From Rhodospirillales bacterium (GTDB lineage: Bacteria > Pseudomonadota > Alphaproteobacteria > Micavibrionales > UBA2020), in assembly GCA_023266795.1 (NCBI GenBank), contig JAHFPI010000009.1, forward strand, positions 1-21,431: a stretch of DNA of 21,431 nucleotides, given 5' to 3'. The translations under genes and the position numbers were made by a program. Every line of letters starts with the position of its first letter. Position 1 is the first letter of the stretch. Of this stretch, positions 15,356 to 21,431 are shown in pieces. The notes under the pieces are model-generated. The model was not told where the DNA came from. It did no database searches and was given only the letters and a program-made list of their open reading frames with translations.

Positions 15356-16498
15356 ATGCGCATTATTTTCCTCTTTATATTTTTCATTTTCTTCTCCGTC
15401 CCCGCCCATGCGGAAAATCTTGTGCTGTCCGCAAGTGACATTTCGGATCTGGAAGCGAAGGCCGCGCAGGGTCGCGCCGATGCGCAGAGCATCCTTGACC
15501 AGTACAAGGCACAGCAGGCGGCAAAGGAAAAAATGGTCAAGGCGGCGGCGGAAAATGACGGCGTGATCGGCACCGTCATGGAAATCGAGGGAACGGCGAC
15601 AATTGGGCCGGAGGGACAGGAGCCGGCGGCAGTTGCCGTCAATACGCCCGTTCACCTGAGCGACATCGTGGAGACGGGAGCCGGCGCAAAGCTCTTTGTG
15701 CTGTTTATTGACAATACCGAAATGACCCTCGCGGAAAACACCAAGCTGGCGGTCAATGAATGGAACTTTGATCCGGACGACAGCGCCGGCAACAAAGGCG
15801 TCTATTCCATCCTGCAGGGCACATTTTCGTATGTCAGCGGCCTGATTGCGAAGAAGGAAAATCCGGACGTGCATATCAACACGCCCGTCGGTTCCATCGG
15901 CATACGCGGCACGGAATTCTGGGGCGGCAGAACCGACGATGACTACGGCGTCCTCGTCAAGGAAGGCAGCGTCAGCGTAAAGACGGATGCCGGGCAGGTC
16001 GTGGTCGACAAGGGTCAGGGCACAACCGTGCATGACCGTAAATCGCAGCCGACCGCCGCAAAGGTCTGGGCAGCGGAGAAAATCAGCAAAGCCGTCGCGA
16101 CAGTCGCCCTGAAAAAACCCGATGAGGTCAGGCAGCGGATCGTGGAGCAGCAGGAACAGCAGAAAGTTCTGGTCGAACACTACAAAGAGTTTATGCAGAC
16201 CCGGCGCGTACAACAGCGGGAGCAAAGACAGCAGCAGATGCAGCAACGTCCGCAGCGGCAAGGACAGGCACCGCGACAGCAAAACCAGCAGCAGCGGCAA
16301 AATACATCACCGGCCGCAGCGGCGCCCTCGCCCAAAAAAGCGCCCCCCGCTCCCCCGCGGAGCAGCGGCGGTCAAACGCAAGAAGAAAAGAACATAGAAA
16401 AAATGAAGCAGCTGCAGCAAATGCAGAAACAGCAGCAATTAAACCAGATGAACCAGAATCAGCTGCAAATGCAGATGCAACTCAACCATCTCTATTGA
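15356..16498 (+). CDS. Secreted FecR-domain protein with Gln/Met-rich tail
   Basis: This 380-residue protein has a signal peptide cleaved after AHA (residue 19). A short helical segment (22-66) is followed by a FecR domain (about 70-215), with the hallmark NTPVGSIGIRGTEF at 175-188 and VKEGSVSVKT just after. The rest (about 250-380) is a low-complexity tail very rich in Gln, Met and Arg with a Pro/Ala-rich break near 318-345, probably extended or coiled coil. It lacks the sigma-regulator N-terminus of true FecR, so it is more like the periplasmic FecR-domain proteins found near surface-structure genes. AGGAG lies 7 bases before ATG 15356. It follows the DUF6745 gene by 17 bases, and its stop overlaps the 3' end of the convergent pilin-like gene. 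Confidence 0.9.
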   Translation: MRIIFLFIFFIFFSVPAHAENLVLSASDISDLEAKAAQGRADAQSILDQYKAQQAAKEKMVKAAAENDGVIGTVMEIEGTATIGPEGQEPAAVAVNTPVHLSDIVETGAGAKLFVLFIDNTEMTLAENTKLAVNEWNFDPDDSAGNKGVYSILQGTFSYVSGLIAKKENPDVHINTPVGSIGIRGTEFWGGRTDDDYGVLVKEGSVSVKTDAGQVVVDKGQGTTVHDRKSQPTAAKVWAAEKISKAVATVALKKPDEVRQRIVEQQEQQKVLVEHYKEFMQTRRVQQREQRQQQMQQRPQRQGQAPRQQNQQQRQNTSPAAAAPSPKKAPPAPPRSSGGQTQEEKNIEKMKQLQQMQKQQQLNQMNQNQLQMQMQLNHLY

Positions 16499-17613
16499 TT
16501 GAGCACGATCACCGTCGCGGAAGTGCCGCCGGGGTTGGTGGAGCTATAAACCTCGCCGGCAAGGCCGGAGGCCGTGCCGCCATCCAGCTTGCCGCCGAAG
16601 AAGAACTGGTCGGCCGTTCCCGCCGTATACACCATCGTCGTGGCGACCGCCCCGCCGGAACCGTTACAGGCACTACCGGCGCCCGCATAAGTGCCGGTGC
16701 TGCCTTCCGCCGCCGCCTTGAGGCCGGTGACGTTGATCGAGTGGGTGTTCGCGGCGTTGGTCAGGTGAATCGTCGTATCGCACTGCACCTGCACCGTCAC
16801 GCCGTTCTGGACATTGTTGATCGTGACCTGCCCTGCCACCGTCCCCGCATTCCCCTGAAAATTCCCCGCACTGGCAACGGTGCCATCGGTGCCGAGATCG
16901 ACGTGGTCCCCCGCGCCGGGCACGCCTGAAAACCCGACCTTTTTGAAATCCATGGTTCCCGTGCTGCTAAACCCAACCAGACTGGTGAAAACCGCCGAGA
17001 GATCGGCCGTCGCGTTGAATGTTTGAGGAGTGGTTTCGTCGATAACTTTCACATTCACCTTGCCGGGCGCGCTGGCGGCAAGCGTATAAGTGCCGCCGAT
17101 TTTGACATGGGTGGCATCCATCGTAGCGCCCAGAGTAACGGTGCCATCCCCCGCGCCTGTATTGGTAGCTTTGAAAGTGCCGACCTTGGTGCCGATGCCG
17201 GCGCAGGCTGCGGGCCCCAGCGTCGTGCCGCCGACCGCCTTGACGGAGTAAGCCGTGATATTCCTGTCGGTGGTGCCGCAACAACCGCCGGCATTGGTGA
17301 TCGTCCCGCTGGCGTCGCAGTACACGCCGATGACATCGTTTTTACCGATATTGCTCACAGCGCAGACGATGGCTGTGCCGGTTGCGGGGCCGTTGAGGGC
17401 GGCGTTATAAGACATGGCGCCGGCCGTATCGATCACGACGTTGTGCGCGCCGGAACCCGTCGCCTGTGTATTGATCGCCCCGCCCGAGTTCAGGTTTCCG
17501 GCCGTGCAGGTAAAGCTGGACGCAGGCGCCCACGCCAATCTCGGCAGCACCGTGGAAAAAAACAGCGCGAGCAGTAAAATAAAGATGGGTATATGGTTTA
17601 AAATTTTATTCAT
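16492..17613 (-). CDS. Long secreted pilin-like protein, two DUF4402-like domains (paralogue 1)
   Basis: This 373-residue protein has a signal peptide cleaved near residue 28-30 (LPRLAWAPAS). It appears to be two DUF4402-like domains in tandem: domain 1 includes VYCDASGTITNAG, DRNITAYSVKA, AACAGIG, THVKIGG and NVKVIDE; domain 2 includes TMDFKKVGFSGVPGAGDHVDL, VQCDTTIHLTNA, SINVTGLKAA, GAGSACNG, FFFGGKLDGG and the C-terminal strand ATVIVLNQ. Domain 1 carries extra cysteines (AGGCCG). It is very similar along its whole length to the neighbour at 17758-18891, so the two are a tandem duplication. Such proteins are assembled into surface fibres or coats by PapD-like chaperones. The stop codon lies inside the 3' end of the convergent FecR-domain gene. 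Confidence 0.85.
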   Translation of the reverse strand: MNKILNHIPIFILLLALFFSTVLPRLAWAPASSFTCTAGNLNSGGAINTQATGSGAHNVVIDTAGAMSYNAALNGPATGTAIVCAVSNIGKNDVIGVYCDASGTITNAGGCCGTTDRNITAYSVKAVGGTTLGPAACAGIGTKVGTFKATNTGAGDGTVTLGATMDATHVKIGGTYTLAASAPGKVNVKVIDETTPQTFNATADLSAVFTSLVGFSSTGTMDFKKVGFSGVPGAGDHVDLGTDGTVASAGNFQGNAGTVAGQVTINNVQNGVTVQVQCDTTIHLTNAANTHSINVTGLKAAAEGSTGTYAGAGSACNGSGGAVATTMVYTAGTADQFFFGGKLDGGTASGLAGEVYSSTNPGGTSATVIVLNQ

Positions 17614-17633
17614 TAATTATTACAACCCGACAC

Positions 17634-17661
17634 ACCCCCTTAGGAGCAGTCCCAAGGAGGT
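17634..17661 (-). promoter_or_regulatory. Leader hairpin upstream of long pilin-like paralogue 1
   Basis: In minus-strand RNA ACCTCCTT (plus 17654-17661) can pair with AAGGGGGT (plus 17634-17641) through 8 base pairs including one G-U, with a 12-base loop. The AAGGGG strand looks like a Shine-Dalgarno but lies 21 bases from ATG 17613. A similar CCTCC/AGGGG pair stands before the paralogue. Confidence 0.4.
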
Positions 17662-17700
17662 AATAATATTTACAGCTATTCTCTTGAGTTTACCATTTTT

Positions 17701-17746
17701 CGCTGAATTTTACCAGAATTAGTCCTGTTTTATGGACTATGCAGCG
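17701..17746. repeat. Nested inverted repeat between the two long pilin-like genes
   Basis: CGCTG (17701-17705) and CAGCG (17742-17746) flank TAGTCC (17720-17725) and GGACTA (17734-17739), giving two nested stems just after the stop of paralogue 2. There is no U-tract on the minus strand, so it may be an mRNA processing or stability structure and not a terminator. The rest of the gap 17614-17757 holds the leader of paralogue 1. Confidence 0.35.
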
Positions 17747-17757
17747 CCAAACCATAC

Positions 17758-18891
17758 CTATTGATTGAGCACGATCACCGTGGCGGGAGTCCCGCCGGCG
17801 TTGGTGGACCTGTAGATGGTGGCGTTGGAAAAGGCCGCCGCCGTGCCGCCGTCCAGCTTGCCACCGAGAAAGAAGGTGTCCGCCGTGCCCGCCGCGTAAA
17901 CCATCGTCGTGGCAGGCGCTCCCGCGCCGGAGCCGGTGCAGGCGGTGCCGGCGCCGGCATAGGTGCCGGTGCTGCCCTGCGCCGCGACCTTGATGCCCGT
18001 GACGTTGATCGACGCCGCGCCGCCGTTGGTCATGTGGATCGTCGTGTCGCAATAGATTTCCACCGTTACGCCGTCCTGCACGTTATTCATCTTGACCGCG
18101 CCCGCCGACAGCGCCCCGCCGGGTTGTGCAGTGAAGGCGCCGTTATAAACCGCCGTGCCATCGGTGCCAAGATCGACGTGATCCCCGGCCACGGGGACGG
18201 CGGGGCCGACCATATTGGCGAAATTCATGCCTGTTGTGCTGGAGAACCCGACCAGACTGGTGAACGTGACGGATAAGTCTTTAGTCACCGGCCCGTAGGT
18301 AGTCGAGGTCGGCTGGTCGATAACTTTGATGTTAAACAGACCGGTTGCATGGTTTGACAGTTTGTAGGAGCTGCCGATCTTGACGTGTGTGGCATCCATC
18401 ACCGCGCCGACGGTGATGACGGCCGTTCCGCCCGCGTCGGTTTTCAGGGTGCCGGCCATCGCACCGGCAAGGCCGTTGCAGACCTTGTTGGTCATATGCG
18501 GACCCTGCGTCTGGCTATCGACATTGAAGGAGGTTATGCTCCGGTTCGTGACGCCGCAGCAGCCGGCATTATTGGCGATGCTGTCACTGGCGTCGCAATA
18601 GACATCGTACAGGATTTTGTTGCCGCCACCGGTGATGGTGCAGGTGATCGGCGTGCCGGTGGCGGGCCCGTTGAGCGCAGCGTTATAGGTGAGGCCGCCG
18701 GCAACGGCCATTGTCAGGTTGTGGACGCCGGAAATCGTCGCCTGGGTATTGATGGCACCGCCCGAGTTAAAATTCCCGGCGGTGCCGCAACTGAACGCGA
18801 CGGCGGCATAGGCCGAATCCGTCCCCGCCGTGCAAAGGACAACGAGCAACAAAATAAAAACGGGCAGATGTTTCAAAAATAATTTATCCAT
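17758..18891 (-). CDS. Long secreted pilin-like protein, two DUF4402-like domains (paralogue 2)
   Basis: This 377-residue protein has a signal peptide (cleavage likely at AYA-AVAF near residue 30). It has the same plan as its neighbour at 16492-17613: domain 1 with CTITGGGNKILYDVYCDASD, AGCCGVTNRSITSF and ATHVKIGSSYKL; domain 2 with TGMNFANMVGPAVPVAGDHV, EIYCDTTIHMTNG, INVTGIKVAA, FFLGGKLDGG and the same last residues ATVIVLNQ. The last 24 bases of the two genes, stop included, are identical. GTG 18894 and ATG 18891 are adjacent possible starts; I use the ATG. It lies 65 bases after the chaperone gene, so chaperone and both pilins probably share a transcript. The two copies differ enough in surface loops to suggest separate subunits, not recent copies. 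Confidence 0.85.
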   Translation of the reverse strand: MDKLFLKHLPVFILLLVVLCTAGTDSAYAAVAFSCGTAGNFNSGGAINTQATISGVHNLTMAVAGGLTYNAALNGPATGTPITCTITGGGNKILYDVYCDASDSIANNAGCCGVTNRSITSFNVDSQTQGPHMTNKVCNGLAGAMAGTLKTDAGGTAVITVGAVMDATHVKIGSSYKLSNHATGLFNIKVIDQPTSTTYGPVTKDLSVTFTSLVGFSSTTGMNFANMVGPAVPVAGDHVDLGTDGTAVYNGAFTAQPGGALSAGAVKMNNVQDGVTVEIYCDTTIHMTNGGAASINVTGIKVAAQGSTGTYAGAGTACTGSGAGAPATTMVYAAGTADTFFLGGKLDGGTAAAFSNATIYRSTNAGGTPATVIVLNQ

Positions 18892-18894
18892 CAC

Positions 18895-18933
18895 TGTTCC
18901 GGTACTATATCCCCTCGGAACATATCCGGGAGG
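18895..18933 (-). promoter_or_regulatory. Leader of paralogue 2 with two competing hairpins
   Basis: In minus-strand RNA TGTTCCG pairs with CGGAACA (plus arms 18916-18922 and 18895-18901), which ends right at the start codon and leaves AGGGG (plus 18911-18915) in the loop. Alternatively CCTCCCGGA pairs with TCCGAGGGG (within plus 18911-18933) and hides AGGGG. The two folds share bases and exclude each other. Upstream is a T8A7 tract (plus 18940-18955). Confidence 0.35.
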
Positions 18934-18956
18934 CTATAGTTTTTTTTAAAAAAACA

Positions 18957-19808
18957 TCAGTTAAAGGCGAGTTCTTTTCTCACAGTTTTACTGTCATCGG
19001 CCTCATCTTTTATGAGGCTGACGACGATCTTCCCGCCTTTAGCGTCCTTGGGTATATTTATAAGAGGAATTTGCTTGGTTATTTTGTCAATCTCGTGGTA
19101 CAGGCGCACCCACTGCGGCTGGATGATCGGCACCGCCGGCTTCCCTGCCTGCACATATTCTGCTTTCAGCATGGCGGCGGCTTCGGAATTGCCGGTGCGG
19201 ATGAAATCAATCGCCAGTTCCCGCTGTTTGCTTTCGGCTCCGATGACGAGCTTCGGCTGGCCGAGATTCATGTCCGATATAAGCTTGCCCTGCTGGACGA
19301 CAATCGGCACCGCGACGCCGTAGAGGGTGCGGATCTCGAAGCTGACGCTTTTCTGCGCGGCGGCGGTCTGACGCTCCGCTTCCAGCTGCGCCTTGTCCTT
19401 CACGTTCAGCGGCACCTCGCGGAACAGCAAGTGGCTGTGATAATCGCCGTCGGCAAGATTGGGCGGACGCTGGACCATCACCCGCACCGTCTGCTGCTCG
19501 CCCGGCTGCAGCGAAAAACGCTTCGGCACGAACCTGACCATGTTTTTCACGGAGTAAGGGAAACTTTCAACGCGCTGCGTGACGCCGTTGGCGTCCATCG
19601 CCTGATCGATAAGCTGCAGGTCATACCGGCGCGGCTCGCTGGACTTGTTGGAAAGGTTGAGAACGCTCACTTTTTCAGTGGGTAAAATGATCAGACGGTG
19701 CGGCGCCACGAACAGAACGCTACCCTCATCCGCCGCCCAAACCTGCGAACCGCCCAGCGTCAAACAGCTTAGCGTCAGTAGCAAGATCAAGAAAGTGGCA
19801 TAACGCAT
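18957..19808 (-). CDS. PapD-like periplasmic fimbrial chaperone
   Basis: This 283-residue protein has a signal peptide cleaved near residue 25 (SQVWA-ADEG). It has the immunoglobulin-like chaperone fold: an N-terminal domain with FVAPHRLIILPTEKVSVLNL and the later NMVRFVPKRFSLQPGEQQTV, followed by VRVMVQRPPNLADGDYHSHL, and a smaller C-terminal domain (LAIDFIRTGNSEAAAMLKAE). Such chaperones hold pilin subunits by donating a strand and pass them to an outer-membrane usher. It is the divergent type that travels with DUF4402 proteins, not the classic PapD/FimC type. It lies between single-domain DUF4402 genes and the two-domain ones, so it probably serves all of them. A near-consensus promoter sits just upstream; the Shine-Dalgarno is weak. 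Confidence 0.88.
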   Translation of the reverse strand: MRYATFLILLLTLSCLTLGGSQVWAADEGSVLFVAPHRLIILPTEKVSVLNLSNKSSEPRRYDLQLIDQAMDANGVTQRVESFPYSVKNMVRFVPKRFSLQPGEQQTVRVMVQRPPNLADGDYHSHLLFREVPLNVKDKAQLEAERQTAAAQKSVSFEIRTLYGVAVPIVVQQGKLISDMNLGQPKLVIGAESKQRELAIDFIRTGNSEAAAMLKAEYVQAGKPAVPIIQPQWVRLYHEIDKITKQIPLINIPKDAKGGKIVVSLIKDEADDSKTVRKELAFN

Positions 19809-19841
19809 TATAACTGACCCGATTTTTTATTCCCCACTCCC

Positions 19842-19869
19842 ATTATAAGACAAGAAACTGAAATGTCAC
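19842..19869 (-). promoter_or_regulatory. Sigma-70 type promoter for the chaperone and long pilin genes
   Basis: On the minus strand GTGACA (plus 19864-19869; 5 of 6 to TTGACA) is followed after 16 bases by a perfect TATAAT (plus 19842-19847). Transcription would start near 19835, leaving a leader of about 27 bases before ATG 19808. This would separate the chaperone-pilin operon from the pilin genes upstream. The rest of the 152-base gap (19809-19960) shows a weak CCCTGC/GCGGGG hairpin at 19910-19925, no gene. Confidence 0.6.
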
Positions 19870-19960
19870 ACAATTTTTAGTGGTGACGAATTGACATATC
19901 ACACTCAAACCCTGCAAAAGCGGGGGAATGCGCGCATACAATCCAGAATTCGGCTATAGA

Positions 19961-20479
19961 TCAGATATACGACACGTCGATCGCAATATGGTTGCCGTCC
20001 TGCAGGGTATTATCGCTGATCGCGATTTCATCATTGAACTGGCTCTGTCCCATGAACGCATGCGCCACGCTCTGCTCCGCCCCGCTGCAATCATGGCTCT
20101 TTTGTGCAGCGCCCGTAACATTGCAGGTCAGCACGGCCATTTCGCCCAGCAAATTGCCGTGGATGCTCACAACGCGCGTCTGCGTGAACGTTTGGCTTGT
20201 CTCCACACTGTTATCGGTATCAACGAGATCATAAACCCCGGCTGTTTTTAACAGAGCGTACTTTACCGTGACATAAACGCCCTCGATAAACGTGGCGCTG
20301 GCGGCAACAACCGTTTTGCCGCTGATGGACAAGCCGACAAGGGGCTTTTGCTGCGCCGCAGGGGATATCGGCTGCGAGGAGGATACGGCGTAGGGCGGCA
20401 TCGCGAGCACAACGGCCCCGACGAAGAGCCTGCACATTAACATCCTTGATCCTGCACTAAATTTTTTCATTTTTTTCAT
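19961..20479 (-). CDS. Small secreted protein with pilin-like C-terminal strand
   Basis: This 172-residue protein has a signal peptide (hydrophobic core LFVGAVVLAMPPYAV, cleavage near residue 33). The mature part has beta-rich stretches and two cysteines (LTCNVTG and SHDCSGAEQ) that may form a disulfide. The last residues HIAIDVSYI match the ends of the neighbouring DUF4402 proteins (DIQVDVTYI and DIQINIVYN), the strand a chaperone would bind. I do not recognise the rest; it may be a divergent subunit, such as a tip or an anchor. The start is ATG 20479 or ATG 20470 (nine bases in), with AGAGA as weak ribosome-binding site. It begins three bases after the stop of the upstream DUF4402 gene, so the two are co-transcribed. 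Confidence 0.75.
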   Translation of the reverse strand: MKKMKKFSAGSRMLMCRLFVGAVVLAMPPYAVSSSQPISPAAQQKPLVGLSISGKTVVAASATFIEGVYVTVKYALLKTAGVYDLVDTDNSVETSQTFTQTRVVSIHGNLLGEMAVLTCNVTGAAQKSHDCSGAEQSVAHAFMGQSQFNDEIAISDNTLQDGNHIAIDVSYI

Positions 20480-20482
20480 TCT

Positions 20483-21082
20483 CTAGTTGTACACAATGTT
20501 TATCTGGATGTCATTCCCGCCGGCGCTGGCCGTACTGTACGCGCCGCCCGCAAACGGCGAGGACGCGCCGACGCCGGTGATCTGCCCGCCGACCTTCAAC
20601 TGGTCATCCGTGCCGGAAGTCAGGTTCCACGACAAAACCGTACTGCCGATGCCGGCACAGGCCGTACCGGTGCCAAAGGCGCCCGCCGTGCTTTCTTTCT
20701 TCACTTCAATAGCGGTAATGTTAATGACTTTACCCGCGCCGTTGCTCATGATGGCTGTCGCATCGCACTGGACGTCAATCTGATAGCCGTAGGTGCCGGT
20801 AATCGCGACGTCGCCGGCGGTGACGGTGCCGCCGCTGGAGCTGAAAACGCCGCCAAACAGCTCGGCGCCGTTCGTGCCGATTTTGACGAAATCACCCGCC
20901 ACGCTCGGGTCGGCCGAATATATAATCTTGCCGAACTGCATGTTGGAGGGCGTCAGGATCAGCGCCGCAAGGAAAGTCGCCGTGGCGTTGACGTTGGTCG
21001 TCACCGCCATGCCGATGCCGATAGGAAACGCTATAGCCGCAGCGCTTAAGGCCAGAATAATTTTTTTATTGACTGGTCTCAT
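20483..21082 (-). CDS. Secreted DUF4402 domain protein (pilin-like subunit)
   Basis: This 199-residue protein has a signal peptide (KKIILALSAAAIAFPIGIGM, cleavage near residue 26) followed by a single DUF4402 domain: LTPSNMQFGKIIYSADPSVA, IDVQCDATAIMSNGAG, VINITAIEVK, TACAGIG, LKVGGQI and the C-terminal strand DIQINIVYN. DUF4402 proteins are small exported beta-sandwich proteins found with PapD-like chaperones and are thought to be fibre or coat subunits. I use ATG 21082, because GGGA lies in place upstream; an ATG at 21088 is two codons earlier but too close to it. The next gene upstream is another member of the same family, 27 bases away, and the small secreted protein follows after three bases. 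Confidence 0.88.
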   Translation of the reverse strand: MRPVNKKIILALSAAAIAFPIGIGMAVTTNVNATATFLAALILTPSNMQFGKIIYSADPSVAGDFVKIGTNGAELFGGVFSSSGGTVTAGDVAITGTYGYQIDVQCDATAIMSNGAGKVINITAIEVKKESTAGAFGTGTACAGIGSTVLSWNLTSGTDDQLKVGGQITGVGASSPFAGGAYSTASAGGNDIQINIVYN

Positions 21083-21109
21083 TCCCATTCCCTGATCTTA
21101 ATTGCTTAC

Positions 21110-21431
21110 CTAGATATAGGTGACATCCACCTGAATATCGTTGCCGCCGGCCGTCGCAGTAGAATATTGACCGCCAGCCCAGGTGCCGGTAACGGTGGCG
21201 CCGTCAATCTTGCCGCCGAACTTGAAAACATCGCCGCCGGCCAGCGTTCTGGTCAATGCCGCCGCGCCGCCGACGCCAAGGCAGGCATGACCCGCACCGG
21301 TGCCAAGACCGGCAGGGTTGTCATCGTCACTGGTCACTTCGATATTGTTGATATCAATGGTCGCGCCGCCAGCCTCCGCCATAATCGCGCTGGCATCGCA
21401 GCGGACTTCCACCGGGTCTCCGATCAGGCCG
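21110..21431 (-). CDS. DUF4402 domain protein (5' end cut off by window)
   Basis: A frame open to the right edge gives 106 complete residues of the C-terminal half of a DUF4402 protein: GLIGDPVEVRCDASAIMAEA, IDINNIEV, GHACLGVG, FKFGGKIDGA and the last strand DIQVDVTYI. It lines up with the protein encoded at 20483-21082 across CDA[ST]AIM, the Ile-Asn-Ile strand, the Cys-Gly segment and the GG-I motif, so it is a paralogue. The start, signal peptide and promoter lie outside the window. The stop is 27 bases before the next family member, so the genes form a tandem array. Confidence 0.82.
   Translation of the reverse strand, partial: GLIGDPVEVRCDASAIMAEAGGATIDINNIEVTSDDDNPAGLGTGAGHACLGVGGAAALTRTLAGGDVFKFGGKIDGATVTGTWAGGQYSTATAGGNDIQVDVTYI

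Noticed and set aside
15344..16300. Minus-strand open frame of 318 codons
   Set aside because: Antisense to the FecR-domain gene; the Leu/Arg-rich start is the complement of the Gln-rich tail.
17654..17661. Perfect Shine-Dalgarno (AAGGAGGT) on the plus strand
   Set aside because: No plausible start codon or open frame follows; it is better explained as the arm of the minus-strand leader hairpin.
18940..18955. T8A7 tract as a terminator after the chaperone gene
   Set aside because: It has no GC-rich stem before it; an AT-only palindrome is not enough for an intrinsic terminator.

Overview
The window (about 53% GC by eye) reads as a chromosomal segment of a Gram-negative bacterium, most likely an alphaproteobacterium. 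Support comes from a TamA/TamB outer-membrane assembly pair, an EcfG-like ECF sigma factor, a PapD-like periplasmic chaperone with DUF4402-type pilin-like proteins, and a selD-selU pair. A finer placement (for example a Micavibrio- or Rhodospirillales-like lineage) is only an impression. There are no rRNA, tRNA, CRISPR, insertion-sequence or phage genes that I can see. Coding is dense, and no gene-free stretch exceeds 300 bases.

Left block (1-4190, all minus strand), in order of transcription: an ECF sigma factor (4190-3633); a YfbK-like von Willebrand A membrane protein overlapping it by 8 bases (3640-1505); a strong intrinsic terminator (1494-1459); a small multi-pass membrane protein (1445-867); and a membrane-anchored PQQ-type beta-propeller protein that runs off the left edge. 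The sigma/VWA overlap suggests a sigma factor with a membrane partner that may act as its anti-sigma factor.

Selenium block (4386-6530, minus): selU/mnmH (tRNA 2-selenouridine synthase), then selD (selenophosphate synthetase) 27 bases on. Together they make selenophosphate and put selenium into tRNA wobble uridine. Next comes a small unrecognised plus-strand gene (6667-6909), facing a second ECF sigma factor (7458-6922). That sigma gene has a structured leader that can hide its ribosome-binding site, and an FNR/FixK-type palindrome lies further upstream.

Envelope block (7603-13769, minus): tamA, tamB (TAATG overlap) and a YihY/BrkB-family membrane protein. TamA carries a lipobox, which is unusual for this family in Proteobacteria.

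Right block (13989-21431): a plus-strand pair encodes a DUF6745-type protein with a long four-residue repeat, and a secreted FecR-domain protein with a Gln/Met-rich tail. It converges on a minus-strand surface-fibre locus: a truncated DUF4402 protein at the right edge, a full DUF4402 protein, a small secreted protein with the same C-terminal strand, a PapD-like chaperone behind a near-consensus promoter, and two long paralogous pilin-like proteins that each look like two DUF4402-like domains in tandem. No usher lies inside the window; if there is one, it is probably beyond the right edge. The right block, and the sigma/VWA pair at the left, are the best candidates for something not well described.
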